Assembly: GCA_031772625.1 (NCBI GenBank)
Contig: CM062810.1
Coordinates: 455,395,731 to 455,459,730 of the forward strand
Source of the DNA: Pinus tabuliformis
Lineage: Eukaryota; Streptophyta; Pinopsida; Pinales; Pinaceae
Length of the DNA: 64,000 nt
Reading direction: 5' to 3'
Below, in pieces: positions 47,942 through 58,184 of the stretch (the stretch's first letter is position 1; each line of letters starts with the position of its first letter). Below the pieces are notes generated by a model. The model was not told the DNA's origin, did not search any database, and saw only the letters and a program-made list of their open reading frames with translations. The position numbers and the translations under genes are program-made.

Positions 47942-49489
47942 ATGCCTCGTAGAAACCGAGATAAAACAGGCAAATTCTTACCCAACACCCCCACCACTTC
48001 ACTGAGTCACCCTTCTCTCTTCTTTGGTGACAGTGATCCAGAAGAACCTATAGGCGAGCCTCCTGAGATATACGAAGATCCTATAACAAAATAAGAGTTA
48101 GAGAACACTCCATTTGAAGCCATGGCTGACAATAGAAGAGAGGATGAGAGAATAGAAGGTGCCTTTCCCATCCGAGAGACCAATGGAGACATGAAAATGA
48201 AAAACACAAGCCCCTCCGCTTTACCTCACTTCCATGGACTGACTACTGAAGACCCTGATACCTTCCTGTTTGAGTTTACTGTCCTTTGTCGAACCTATGA
48301 CTATACCGAAGATGAGCAAAAACTGAAACTCTTTCCCTCTACCCTCAAGGATGCAGCATTACGCTAGTTCATGGGCTTACCTGGGAACAGTATCACCACT
48401 TGGGCTCAGATGCAGCAAGCTTTCAATACCAAGTACCGGGACTACTGTAGGTCCAAGGAAGCCAAGGGAGAAATCTTTCGGATGACCATGGGAAACGATG
48501 AGTCTTTAGAATATTATGAGGAAAGGTTCCAACCTAGCTATAAATGGGCCAAGTGCACACTTGACCCTGAATCTCTCAAGTTGGTCCTGCTCCGAGGAGT
48601 CCCTGAAGACCTTCTAGATACCCTTCACATGTTAGCTAGAGGAGATATTTACCAACTACCTTATGAGGATATAAAGATTGTGTTTAGAAACCACTCTAGG
48701 GCAGCCCGGAAAAGAGGTAGAGGAAACCCCCTTTCAGCTAGTACTACTTTCTCCAAGCATGAGTTTTAAAATCAGCTGGAGGAACTCAAAAGTGAGGTGA
48801 GGCAGACCATTTCCATGCAACTTGATACATTTCGAATCCAGAAAAAGAAAGAGGAAGCTGAGAGGGCTTTGGCCATCTTTTGTCCCAGGTGTACAAGAAA
48901 GCACCCTAAGAATGAGTGCCCATTACATTTAGTAGAGGTATGTTTCGTTTGTGAGAAGGACCACCCTACAAACCAATGCCCAACCTTACCTGAGCTTAAA
49001 GCCATGTACCAAGGAACAGAGGCACCCACTGAACCTCTCTACTTCCTCAACCAAAGGAGGCCACATGGACCTAGACCTTACCAGCAGGGGATGCAAGGGA
49101 CATCCCAAGCTTATTATAGCCCCAACCAATTTGCTCCTATGCCTTCCTGGGGTCCCCCTGCTCATCCTTCCTCGTCTGTGCCTCCCCCATGGTCTTACCC
49201 ACCTCAATACCATACTCAACCCACTACTCATTCGTTTCACCCACATGTCCAGCCACAACCTCAGTGGAATTCACCTCAACCGGGGTGGAGGCCCCAGTAC
49301 AACACTCCTCCCGCCATTTTTCCTCCACCACCAGCTCAGCCACAACCATTACCTCCTGCTCCTCCAAGACAACCCCAAATGCCTGCTCAACCTAACCTGA
49401 ATCCCAACAACCGACAGGCCCAGCAGGTATATACTGGGGAAACAACATGCCCTACCTATGTTGTGGAGATCCAGGAGATCAACCTGTGA
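47942..49489 (+). pseudogene. Gyp1 gag
   Basis: ATG at 47942 (MPRRNRDKTGKF) matches the Gyp2 start. One frame runs through three nonsense codons (TAA 48092-48094, TAG 48365-48367 where a Trp is expected, TAA 48767-48769) to TGA at 49487-49489. Core segments: SALPHFHGLTTEDPDTFLFE, WAQMQQAFNTKYRDYCRSK, GEIFRMTMGNDESLEYYEER, LKLVLLRGVPEDLLDTLHML. Two zinc knuckles follow, CPRCTRKHPKNEC and CFVCEKDHPTNQC, both C-x2-C-x3-H-x4-C, and then a long Pro/Gln-rich tail. The product would be capsid and nucleocapsid. Pol continues in the same frame after the TGA, so the ancestor probably had one fused gag-pol ORF. Confidence 0.93.
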
Positions 49490-50720
49490 TCTGGAAAGAC
49501 TCTTCCGGATCGCCAACCTCCTCCCCCAGAGGACGAGGAAGACAAACAGGAAAGTGAACCAAAAGCCATTCCACCCTTTCCTGAGAGGATAATAGCAACC
49601 ACACAACCCAACCCAGAAGAGAATGAGCTTCTGGGAGAACTCAAGTCGTTGTGTGTGAAAATACCACTTCTCCAAGCCATCAAAGATGTACCAATATACA
49701 ACAAATTGGTTGAGGAAAAGTGTTTCAGGCACCCAAGCAGGCGAAAAAGAGATGCCTCAACCATCTATGTCATAGGACAACTGTCTGATCTTATGTTGGG
49801 GCAAGTTATCTGTCCAAAGTATCTGGATCCTGGGAGTCCTGTAGTTGATGTCCACATCAATGGCACCATCATACCGCACACTTTGATTGATTTAGGGGCT
49901 GCCATTAATGTGATGACCAGGGATACCATGCTCAAACTCAACCTTCAGGGTTCCTTAAGAAAGACCTCGGCAGTCTTGCAGCTAGCAGATCACTCCACCG
50001 TGACTCCCGAAGGGATTGTGGAGGATGTCTTGGTCTCTGTTGACTCTTGGGAGTACCCTGCGGACTTCCTGGTTCTTCAACCAAAGGCAAAGCCTACTGG
50101 ATACCCCCTTATTTTGGGAAGGCCTTGGTTAGCGACTGCGGATGCTTACATAAGCTGCCGAGCAGGAAACATGACCATCAAAAATGGTCCTATGTCCAAG
50201 CAGCTAGTCCTATACCCTCTTGCCCAGCGTCTATTAGAGCATGACTTACCACTTTGGTTGGAAGAAGGAGAAGAGTACGAGGTGTACTCTGCACCCTTGT
50301 GCACCCTAGAAACCACCAGGGGAGGTCCTCAAACCGAGGATGATTTGATTGAGACCTTGATTCAGAATCCACCTCCCAGTGCATTGTCCTTAGAGAAATT
50401 GGTGGAGGATACCCAAGTCAGCACCTTAGTGGACCTTTGTGTGACCAATCCAATCACTCCCAGAGTTAAAAATGTGGAGTTTGGCCCTGAGAGAACGTTA
50501 AAGATCAGCTCCTCCCTATCTCCTTCCCAGGAAAAGGAGCTGTGCAGTCTGTCGGCCAGTCATCTAGATGCTTTTGCTTGGAGCTATAAGGAGATGAAAG
50601 GAGTCCATCCTTCGATCTGTACCCATCACATCTACATCAAAGAAGATTGTAAACCGGTCAGGCAACCTCAAAGGAGAATGAATCCAGCCCTTAAGGACAT
50701 TGTCAAAGAAGAATTGAAAA
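49490..50720 (+). pseudogene. Gyp1 pol: aspartic protease and linker
   Basis: Same frame as gag. Counting from Met 49649, the retropepsin active site reads LIDLGAAIN (Asp at residue 81), with the flap-side ILGRPWLA at 155-162. D-L-G is the form used by this plant gypsy group in place of D-T/S-G. An acidic linker (LPLWLEEGEEYEVYSA) and a segment leading into RT (KELCSLSASHLDAFAWSYKE) follow. A single missing base in the run at about 50717-50722 throws the frame before DAGFIYPISD. The enzyme would release the mature proteins from Gag-Pol. Confidence 0.93.
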
Positions 50721-51641
50721 ACTGTTGGATGCAGGATTCATCTACCCCATCTCGGATAGCGAGTGGGTGTCCCCTCTGGTGTTGGTTCCCAAGAAAAATG
50801 GGAAGTGGAGAATCTGTGTGGACTACCGAGAACTGAACAAAGCCACCAAGAAAGACCACTTTCCTGTACCCTTCATAGATCAAGTGTTGGATGGACTAGC
50901 AGGGAAGAAGTTTTTCTCTTTCCTGGATGGGTTTAGCGGGTATAATTAGATCCAAATCAGCCCGGAAGACCAAGATAAGACCACCTTCACTTTTCCTTGG
51001 GGTACCTTTGCTTACCGAGTTCTTCCCTTCAGGCTATGCAACGCTCCTGCCACCTTCCAGAGAGCCGTCTTGAGCATCTTTTCTGAGCTGGTCCATGATT
51101 CGGTGGAGATCTATATGGATGACTTCACTCCTTATGGGTCCAACTTCCAGGAAGCACTGTCCAATCTGGGAAAATTCCTAACCAAGTGCATTGAGATGAA
51201 CCTGTCCCTTAGTCCTGAAAAATGTGAATTCTTGATGACTGAAGGGATCGTGCTAGGACATACCATTTCTCGCCAAGGGTTACTGGTGGATCCTAACAAA
51301 ATTGCTCTCATCAAAAAGGTTCCACCCCCTCAAAAGGTAAGAGATGTTCGAATTTTCTTAGGCTTGGTAGGATATTATAGAAGATTCATTAAAGACTTCA
51401 ACAAGCTAGCCTCGCCATTGTTTGGCCTCTTAGCAAAAGATGTTGAGTTTAAATGGACTGACGATTGTCAGAGGGTTCTGAATGAATTAAAGGATAAGTT
51501 GGTGTCTGCCCCAATCTTGAGAGGTCCAAATTGGGCCCTACCTTTCCACATCCACACTGATGCCTCGAACAAAGCCATAGGGGCAACCTTAGGACAAGTT
51601 GAACAAAAACTTCCATATGCCATATACTTTGCCAGCAAAAC
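50721..51641 (+). pseudogene. Gyp1 pol: reverse transcriptase and RNase H start
   Basis: The frame continues as DAGFIYPISDSEWVSPLVLV, KNGKWRICVDYRELN and FFSFLDGFSGYN, then TAG at 50947-50949 (Gln in Gyp2), then TFAYRVLPFRLCNAPATFQR. The catalytic YMDDF is intact at 51112-51126. Thumb and connection follow (SLSPEKCEFLMTEGIVLGHT, FLGLVGYYRRFIKDFNKLAS), then RNase H begins with HIHTDASNKAIGATLGQVE, which retains a catalytic Asp. One base is missing near 51641-51643; the next frame reads SKVELNYTVTEKEFLAVVHA. It would make element cDNA in virus-like particles. Confidence 0.94.
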
Positions 51642-53315
51642 TTATCCAAGGTAGAACTGAATTATACTGTAACTGAGAAAGAATTCTTGGCTGTGGTCCA
51701 TGCCCTGAATAAGTTCCGACGCTGCATCACTGGCTATCAAACATTTGTACATATTGATCATGCTGCAATTAGATATTTAATGAATAAACCAGATGTGAAT
51801 GCTCGTATTATTAGATGGTTACTTTTGTTGCAGCAGTTTGATTTGACTATCGTTGACAAACTAGGTAAAGAAAAAGTTGTTGCTGACTTCTTGTCTAGAT
51901 TGGATTTACCTGCAGGTGAGGATGGAACAGTGGATGACCAGATGCTAGATGAACATCTGTTTGCTATCTCAGTACTCTCTCCATGGTTTGCTGATATAGC
52001 AAACTACCTTGTCTCAGCACAGTTCCCTCCACACCTATCCTCAAAAGAGAAGAGCAGAATCGTAAAGAAGAGTGCCTCATTCGCTTGGATCGGGGGCAAC
52101 CTGTTCAAGCTTGGCCCCGATCAGATCTTAAGGCGTTGTGTAAGGGAGGAGGAAGTCTTTGACATCCTCCTAACCTATCATGACGGGCCTTGTGGAGGAC
52201 ATTTTGCAGCCAAGAGAGCTGCCTTCAAAATTCTACAGGCAGGCTACTATTGGCCCACGCTTCATCAAGCTGTCAGAAGATATATCAACCAATGTGACCG
52301 ATGCCAAAGGATGGGGAAACCCACTCCAAGGGACGAAATGCCTCTCCAACCTCAAGTGACTCTTGAGCCATTTGAGAAGTGGGGTATGGATTTTGTGGGT
52401 CATATCAATCCTCCTTCAAGGCAAAGGTATTACATCATTGTGTGCACAGACTATCTAACAAAGTGGGCAGAAACCAAGGCAATCAAAGCAATGACAGAAG
52501 AAAAGGTGGTTGAGTTTTTAAGAGAAAACATCTTCTACAAATTTGGCTACCCTAGAGAACTAGTCACCGATCAAGGAAGCCAGTTCACCTCCAACTTAAT
52601 TGAAGACCTACTCGCTCATCACAAGATCAAGCATAGGAATTCCACCCCCTATCATCCTCAAGCAAATGGGCAGGTGGAAGTCACGAATAGAGCATTAGAA
52701 GGGATCTTGACTAAGGTGGTGAGCAGCAGTAGAAAAGATTGAGCAGATCGCCTGGTTGAGGCCACTTGGGCTTACAACACCACTTGGAAGACCACAACCA
52801 GCTTCACACCTTATGAGCTGGTCTATGGGAAGAGAGCTTTGCTGTCAATTGAGTTCAAATACAACACATTAAGGATGGCAGCTCAGCTGGACCTAGATCT
52901 CAGCCATGCCCAACAAGAAAGGTTATTACAGCTGAATGGGTTAGACGAGCACCGAATGCAGGCCCTTCTCCACTCAGAAGTGGTTCAACTTCAGAGGAAG
53001 GTATGGCATGACCGACACCTCAATCACAAGCAATTCCAGCCGAGAGATTGGGCGTTGTTGTACGATTCCAGACATAAGGATTTTAAGGGGAAGCTGAGAA
53101 CAAGATGGCTGGGACCATATGCAGTGGAGAAGTGTAATGACAATGGGTCTGTTCTTATTCGGACCATTGATGAGGAAGCCATCCCCATGCTCGTCAATGG
53201 GCATTGACTAAAGATCTACAGGAAACCTCTTTCGAGGCAAGAATTCATCAAAACTGTGGAAAAATCAGTGCTGGTCATAGAGAAGGGTTCTGCCTCTGTT
53301 TTGGGCATACCCTGA
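51642..53315 (+). pseudogene. Gyp1 pol: RNase H end and integrase
   Basis: RNase H ends with VHIDHAAIRYLMNKPD and KLGKEKVVADFLSRL. The integrase zinc domain has His residues in YHDGPCGGH and Cys residues in CDRC. The catalytic core has Asp in WGMDFVGH, Asp in VTDQGSQF, and Glu in NGQVEVTNR 36 residues later, so D-D-35-E is complete. The C-terminal domain contains RTRWLGPYAVEKC (GPY/F-like). No chromodomain is seen. Nonsense codons: TGA 52740-52742 (Trp expected) and TGA 53205-53207 (Arg in Gyp2). The frame ends at 53313-53315. It would insert cDNA into the genome. Confidence 0.94.
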
Positions 53316-53337
53316 ACATCAAAAAAAAAAAAAAGAT

Positions 53338-53513
53338 CCTTGGTTGAAAACCTTTCTGAGGCTCCCAAGGCAGATGGTAGGGGTGAAAACCTCATTGAGG
53401 CGCTCCTGCTGTCTTTCTGAAAATTTTTGAATTAAAAAGACCCTTGGGTGAAAACCTCTCTTAGGTGCTCAAGGCAGATGGTAGGGGTGAAAACCTCACT
53501 GAGGCGCCCCTGC
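53338..53513 (+). ncRNA. Gyp1 hairpin array: four 33-nt AAAA-bulged stems
   Basis: Units at 53338-53370, 53377-53409, 53442-53474 and 53481-53513 are all exactly 33 nt: 9-nt arm, AAAA, 4-nt inner arm (CCTC type), 3-nt loop, 4-nt arm (GAGG type), 9-nt arm. Outer arms: CCTTGGTTG with CTCCCAAGG (7 of 9); GTAGGGGTG with CGCTCCTGC (9 of 9 with wobble); CCTTGGGTG with TGCTCAAGG (9 of 9 with wobble); GTAGGGGTG with CGCCCCTGC (9 of 9). The pair of units is duplicated with a 104-bp period. It begins 23 bases after the integrase stop and is bordered by A runs. The structure is predicted by pairing only; function unknown. Confidence 0.8.
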
Positions 53514-55304
53514 TGTCTCCCAAAAAAAAAAAAAAGGAAAAAAAAACAAACAAAGAAAAAGAAAACAGAAAAGAAGGAGGCAGAAACAGGAAAACAGGCT
53601 CAAGATTTGACAATTCATGCAGGTTGCAAGTATTACATGTAGAAAAGGAGGTCTCTCAACTCAAGGACAAGGGTCCCTACAACGCTACCAAGTGACCTCA
53701 CCAGCACTCCCTCTAGAAACACTCATCTCTTCCAAGGTCTGCGCACGATTTGGTCATAGTTTAGCCTTCTACAGGAAGCTACAGGACTTTCTACAGGAAG
53801 TTCTGTACTTCTATAGGAAACTTCCTGTAGAATCTTTGGACGACACGGGACCGACTGTGTAGAAGAATGTGAAGCCCAAAGTCCAATCAGGAGGCATGCA
53901 ACCAATGTTTTTCTCCATCACCCACTGTTTTCGCCTCCTTCTACCACCCCTACTGCCATACAATGGAAATACCTGCACAGTCAAACCAGAACGTTGGATT
54001 CTCAAAAGAAACAATTCTCAAATTGAATAAAGCATGCAGAAGCCTAATGCGCTACCTATCAAGGCAATCTGAGGACCCTACAACCGTGACCGTGATTCCA
54101 CCGTTTCGGCATGCTCCCTAAGAGGAGAAATGACTACAGGATATCCTACAGGAATCCTGTAGCAGTTGATCCGGCTAGAGCATACACCATGAAGGAACCT
54201 GCAACTCATAAAGTTGGCGCATGCACCATCCGCAGCCAGGCAACCGGTCTCGTAACCAGCAGCAGTCAGCAAGAAGGAGCTCCCGTGCCTGTGCATGAAG
54301 CAGCAGCAAGCGGGTTCATCACCCTCGTCCTGAAGCATGAAAATAACGTCGCGGCCGCACAGGTAAGTGCCTCACCCTGTTTCGTCAAATTACATGAACA
54401 ATGCTCTAAAATGTGTGTGAATATGAAAATGAATGGGTTGAGCAAGTCGGGTAGCCATTCAACTGGCCACCACAACCAGTCTGATGGTCTCGTCCGATCC
54501 GAAAAGCGTTGGTTGTGTCAAACAAGACAGGAAATGGACACGTGGGAAGCGTCCAGTTGGAGAGAAGCGACGATCTAACAGAAATGGCGGTAGTAGATAT
54601 GCAGGGAATGATTCGACGGTCAGGCAGACTTACAGTGGAATGATAGCAGGTGACGTCGTCCAACGGGCCGGCGGGGACAGCTCACCCCCGCGCCACGAAT
54701 TCCGCAGGGATTCAAATCCACCGGCTGGATCGCGTATGGCACTCCACTCATTTATCCTCAACCGCTTTGCAGTCGAGTACGCATCCGAAATTTCCTGAAG
54801 GCTGTTACTCCGAGTCCTCGGCCTGTTCAAACGTCCGGTGGTTGCACAGAAGGCCCAGAACCACTGAAGCGCTCTCCAGAACCCGTGCATGACTTCTACA
54901 GGATGCTGCGCTACAGGAAGCTCACCGCTACGGAGGAAATTAAACTATTCACGTCAAAGGTGGCAAGTTTGGAATGAGGTAAGCCTGAACATAGTCCTCC
55001 ATGCAATTGGTTCGAAGGGTGGTGAAGTCGATGTCCTAAAAGGGTAGAATTATAGTCTGTGCATGAATTTGCAAGCGTCGTCTTACTTCTACATGAGAAT
55101 TGTCGTCCTAGTGTGTATGCGGGGGTTTTTCTATAGGGTTTGGTTCATGATTGAGCCACTGTCAAGGCTCACCTGTAGACAGTCGTGAATTTATCAACTG
55201 TGTGCATGATAGAGGCGTAGCTCTGCGCTCTGTCTAAGGAAATCCCAAAGGACCATATTTTTATACGCGCCAGCCAGCTCAGACCAACACAGCAAGCTTT
55301 TACC
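53514..55304 (+). other. Gyp1 spacer between pol and third ORF
   Basis: Non-coding as far as I can tell; the 155-codon frame at 54111-54578 has no recognisable domain. Noticeably richer in GC and CpG than the surroundings (especially 54590-54740). Contains clustered CTACAGGA motifs (53769-53832, 54134-54162, 54896-54920), a perfect splice-donor consensus CAG/GTAAGT at 54360-54368, a G-box CACGTG near 54538, and a TATA-like TTTTTATACG about 50 bases before the third ORF. Confidence 0.55.
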
Positions 55305-58147
55305 ATGTCGGGTGGGTTCATTAGGAAAGAGCCTACAGACTCAAAGAAGCTACGGGAAACCCCTGAGGTGGTAGAACTATTCTCTCATGCCCGGTGGATG
55401 ACATTCTGTGACAAACTTCAGGGTTACGATGACGAGGTTGCAGAGGAATTCTTGCGAGCTTTGCAGCCAAAGTCAAAAACGCTGGCCGTTGTCAATTTCA
55501 GAGGTTTGACCCTCAGACTCACCCCACAGTTCATTAGCAGGGTCATTGATCTCCCGATGGGGGTACCTTGGGATAAGGAGGAGAGAAAACTGGGCCAGAA
55601 GGCTAAGAAGGAGTTATTTCTGCCGGAGGAGCAATTCTCAGAGGACAAGAACGGAGTTCGAAGAGCCAGCCTACAGCCGCTCTGGAGTGAGGTCAGCCTC
55701 CAAATTATGAAGTATATCACATGCGAGGGGCGATTCAGCATCGTGTATGGATACCATTTCCGGCTTCTCACAGAACTTAGGCACCAAATGGACCTACCCT
55801 CAGAAAACAAGTTGAGCATTCCTTACTTCCTCCTGCAGTCCATGACTGAATGTGCCAGCAAATTAAGAGAGGGAATGCCAGACCAGGTATCCCATCATGG
55901 GCTCATTAAGCTCCTCCTGGAGGATGCACTCCATACGTACACCATCCCTCTCTCCTGGGAAGCCTTTCGAAATTTGACTAAGGATGATGACATCTGAATT
56001 TTGGCTGAGGAGCTCACCTCCTCCAGCAGCGAGGAGAAGGAGCCAATTCAAACAGAGAAGAAAGGAAAAGGCCAAGAAACCATGGCCAAAGCACCAAAGA
56101 GAGAGCACAAGGGGAAACAAGAGAAACACCAGGCTGCCAAAACAAAGGATGACAAACCCACATTAACACCCAGGGAGAAAAGATTACAGAGCAGGGTGGA
56201 AAGGACCGAACAAGTCCACGTCAGTGAAGGCACCCCTAAGGCAGCCTCAGCAACGTTAAAAGACAAAGCACCGTCAGCCAAGCAGGCTAAAACGGTTTCA
56301 TCTGTGTCTACAGGAAAATTATAAACATCTTCTACAGGAAGCCAGAAATCATCCGCTACAGGGCTTTCTACAGGAAGCCCTCAGAAAGGAAAACAGAAGG
56401 GGAAGACGGCTGAAATCCTTGCTAGGGAGGCAGTAGCTGTGCTGGCCACCCTAAGTACCCCTCCCAAGCCAAAGGAAAAAGGAAAGAGGGAGACCCCTTT
56501 GTATTTCAAAACTAGGAGAAGTGTAAGAATCAAAATAGGCAGGCCCCACCCTCCATCCAGCGACCCAATTACCATAGAAGACACCCCTACCTCGCCAAGG
56601 GAGAGGTCCCCCTCAAAAATATCAATCACTTATGAGCGGGGAGCCCGAAGACAACTACCTGGAAGGAGAGAATGGAAAGGTTAGCTTCAAAAACCCCTCT
56701 ACAGGATGTTGAGGCCGTTCTACAGGAAACATTGGCCAGGCTCAAGGAGACCGAAAGAATGGAGGGAGAGGCAGCCACATAACCACCAAGGGAAGAAGGG
56801 GTAGAGCCACGGAGGGAAGAAGAGGTAGAGCATATTCTGGAACCTAGTCCCCAGCCAAGCTTGAGCTCTTATTATAACTTTTTGGAGGCTGGAAAAATTA
56901 TACCATAGAAATTCACAGTGCCGCTTTTCTTTGCGTTGGAGGAAGAAAGAGTGAGAACCCACACATGGATGAGGATAGCTAAATCTAAAGGAGTAGAAGA
57001 TATAGGCCCCTTGGAGGAACAACTCAAGGAGGCAAGAAGAGAATTAGCTATGGCAAAACACATGGGAAACTGCCAGCGGGTATTCCTACAGGAAGATAAT
57101 GAGAAACTCAAACTGCAGCTACAGGAACAGAGGAAAGAAAGGGGCACAACATTAGAGGACACTACAGCAGAACCTCAAGGCAAAGAAGGAATGCAAGTTG
57201 GTCTTGGGGAACTAAACCAACATCTACAGGAAAGTGAATTGCAAGCACAAATCGAGATACAAGCTCTCAAACAGCAGTTGCAACAAAAAGAGGCACAACT
57301 AGCCTGCATGGCCAGTTGGGCCATGGATGCTCTACAATGTAGACAGTCGGCCAAATCTTATGGCATATACCTACAGGACCAGTGGCTACAATTCCAAATT
57401 AATGCATTGGCACAGAGGGGTATCTCCCAAATTCAAGACCCCCAGCAGTTCACAGATTTATGCAATAGCAGGTCAACAGAGGACAAGGCCAAGCTATCGG
57501 AGTTCTACCTCCATAATTTGGCCCTTCCTAATGTGACTTCATGGGATCCCAACACAGTCGTGGGAGATATGCAGTTGATGGCATTTACCTCATGGTTGAA
57601 CCATGAAGAAAAGAGAGCAGCAGAGGTCAAAGAGGTCATGAACCGAGAGTTACATGAACCACTGCTGATTAGAGCAGAGCCAGGGGACCCCACTGCATTG
57701 ATATCAGCCCACCAACACTTAGGAACCGACTCTCAGGCTTTATTAAAATACATGGATCAGCAGGCTCAGGCCATAGCACATTTCGAGGATATGGCACGAT
57801 TATTAGGGGACAATTGTGTTCATGCTTGCACCCACTGGTGGAACACATTGTCCCACTTCCTCAAAATCAGGGAATATCACACTCCAACTCGAATTAGGGA
57901 AGATCTAGTACGGGTGCCGCTCTACAAGAAGTCCATACAGAACCTCCAAGCTCGCTGAATTGGCCTCAAGCTAAGCCTGCCATTTCTTTTGGGATTGATG
58001 GAAGGTAGCAAAGAGAAAGAAGAGCATAGGCAGTGGGAAGAGGTGGAAAGGAAGGTTGGATTCCATGGCAGTGAGGAGGATACTACTTCAGAAGCCCGGG
58101 ATGTGAGAGTGGTGGTGAAAGCAATGAAGGACAAGGAGCTGGATTAG
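55305..58147 (+). pseudogene. Gyp1 third ORF (env-position protein with coiled coil)
   Basis: ATG at 55305 (MSGGFIRKEPTD). The N-terminal domain of about 230 residues (WMTFCDKLQGYDDEVAEEFL, NFRGLTLRLTPQFISRVIDL, KLSIPYFLLQSM) resembles the plant transposon protein domain found in Athila extra ORFs. A basic Lys/Ser-rich linker follows, then a Gln/Leu-rich coiled coil (about 57020-57300), then a conserved C-terminal domain (FTDLCNSRSTEDKAKLSEFY, TSWLNHEE). Stops: 55995, 56322, 56780, 56906, 57956; a frameshift near 56640-56685; end TAG 58145-58147. I see no convincing signal peptide or transmembrane segment, so env function is not supported. Conservation with Gyp2 at 30768-33357 indicates a real protein in the ancestor. 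Confidence 0.82.
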
Positions 58148-58172
58148 TTGCTCAGGGATGAGCAATCATTTT

Positions 58173-58184
58173 AGCAGGGGGTGA
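58173..58184 (+). promoter_or_regulatory. Gyp1 polypurine tract
   Basis: AGCAGGGGGTGA directly precedes the 3' LTR. The same form is found in Gyp2. Confidence 0.85.

Noticed and set aside
48772-49764. Minus-strand open frames opposite Gyp1 gag and pol
   Set aside because: Shadows of the gag-pol frame, which has clear domain motifs.
53338-53513. Hairpins as transcription terminators
   Set aside because: Bacterial-style terminators do not apply in a plant nucleus, and the four-fold repetition with a constant AAAA bulge does not fit a terminator.
54111-54578. 155-codon plus-strand frame in the Gyp1 spacer
   Set aside because: No recognisable domain and no counterpart frame in Gyp2. Overlapping open frames on both strands reflect higher GC content.
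55305-58147. Third ORF as a true envelope glycoprotein
   Set aside because: No signal peptide or transmembrane helix is visible. Position alone suggests the Athila env-like slot.
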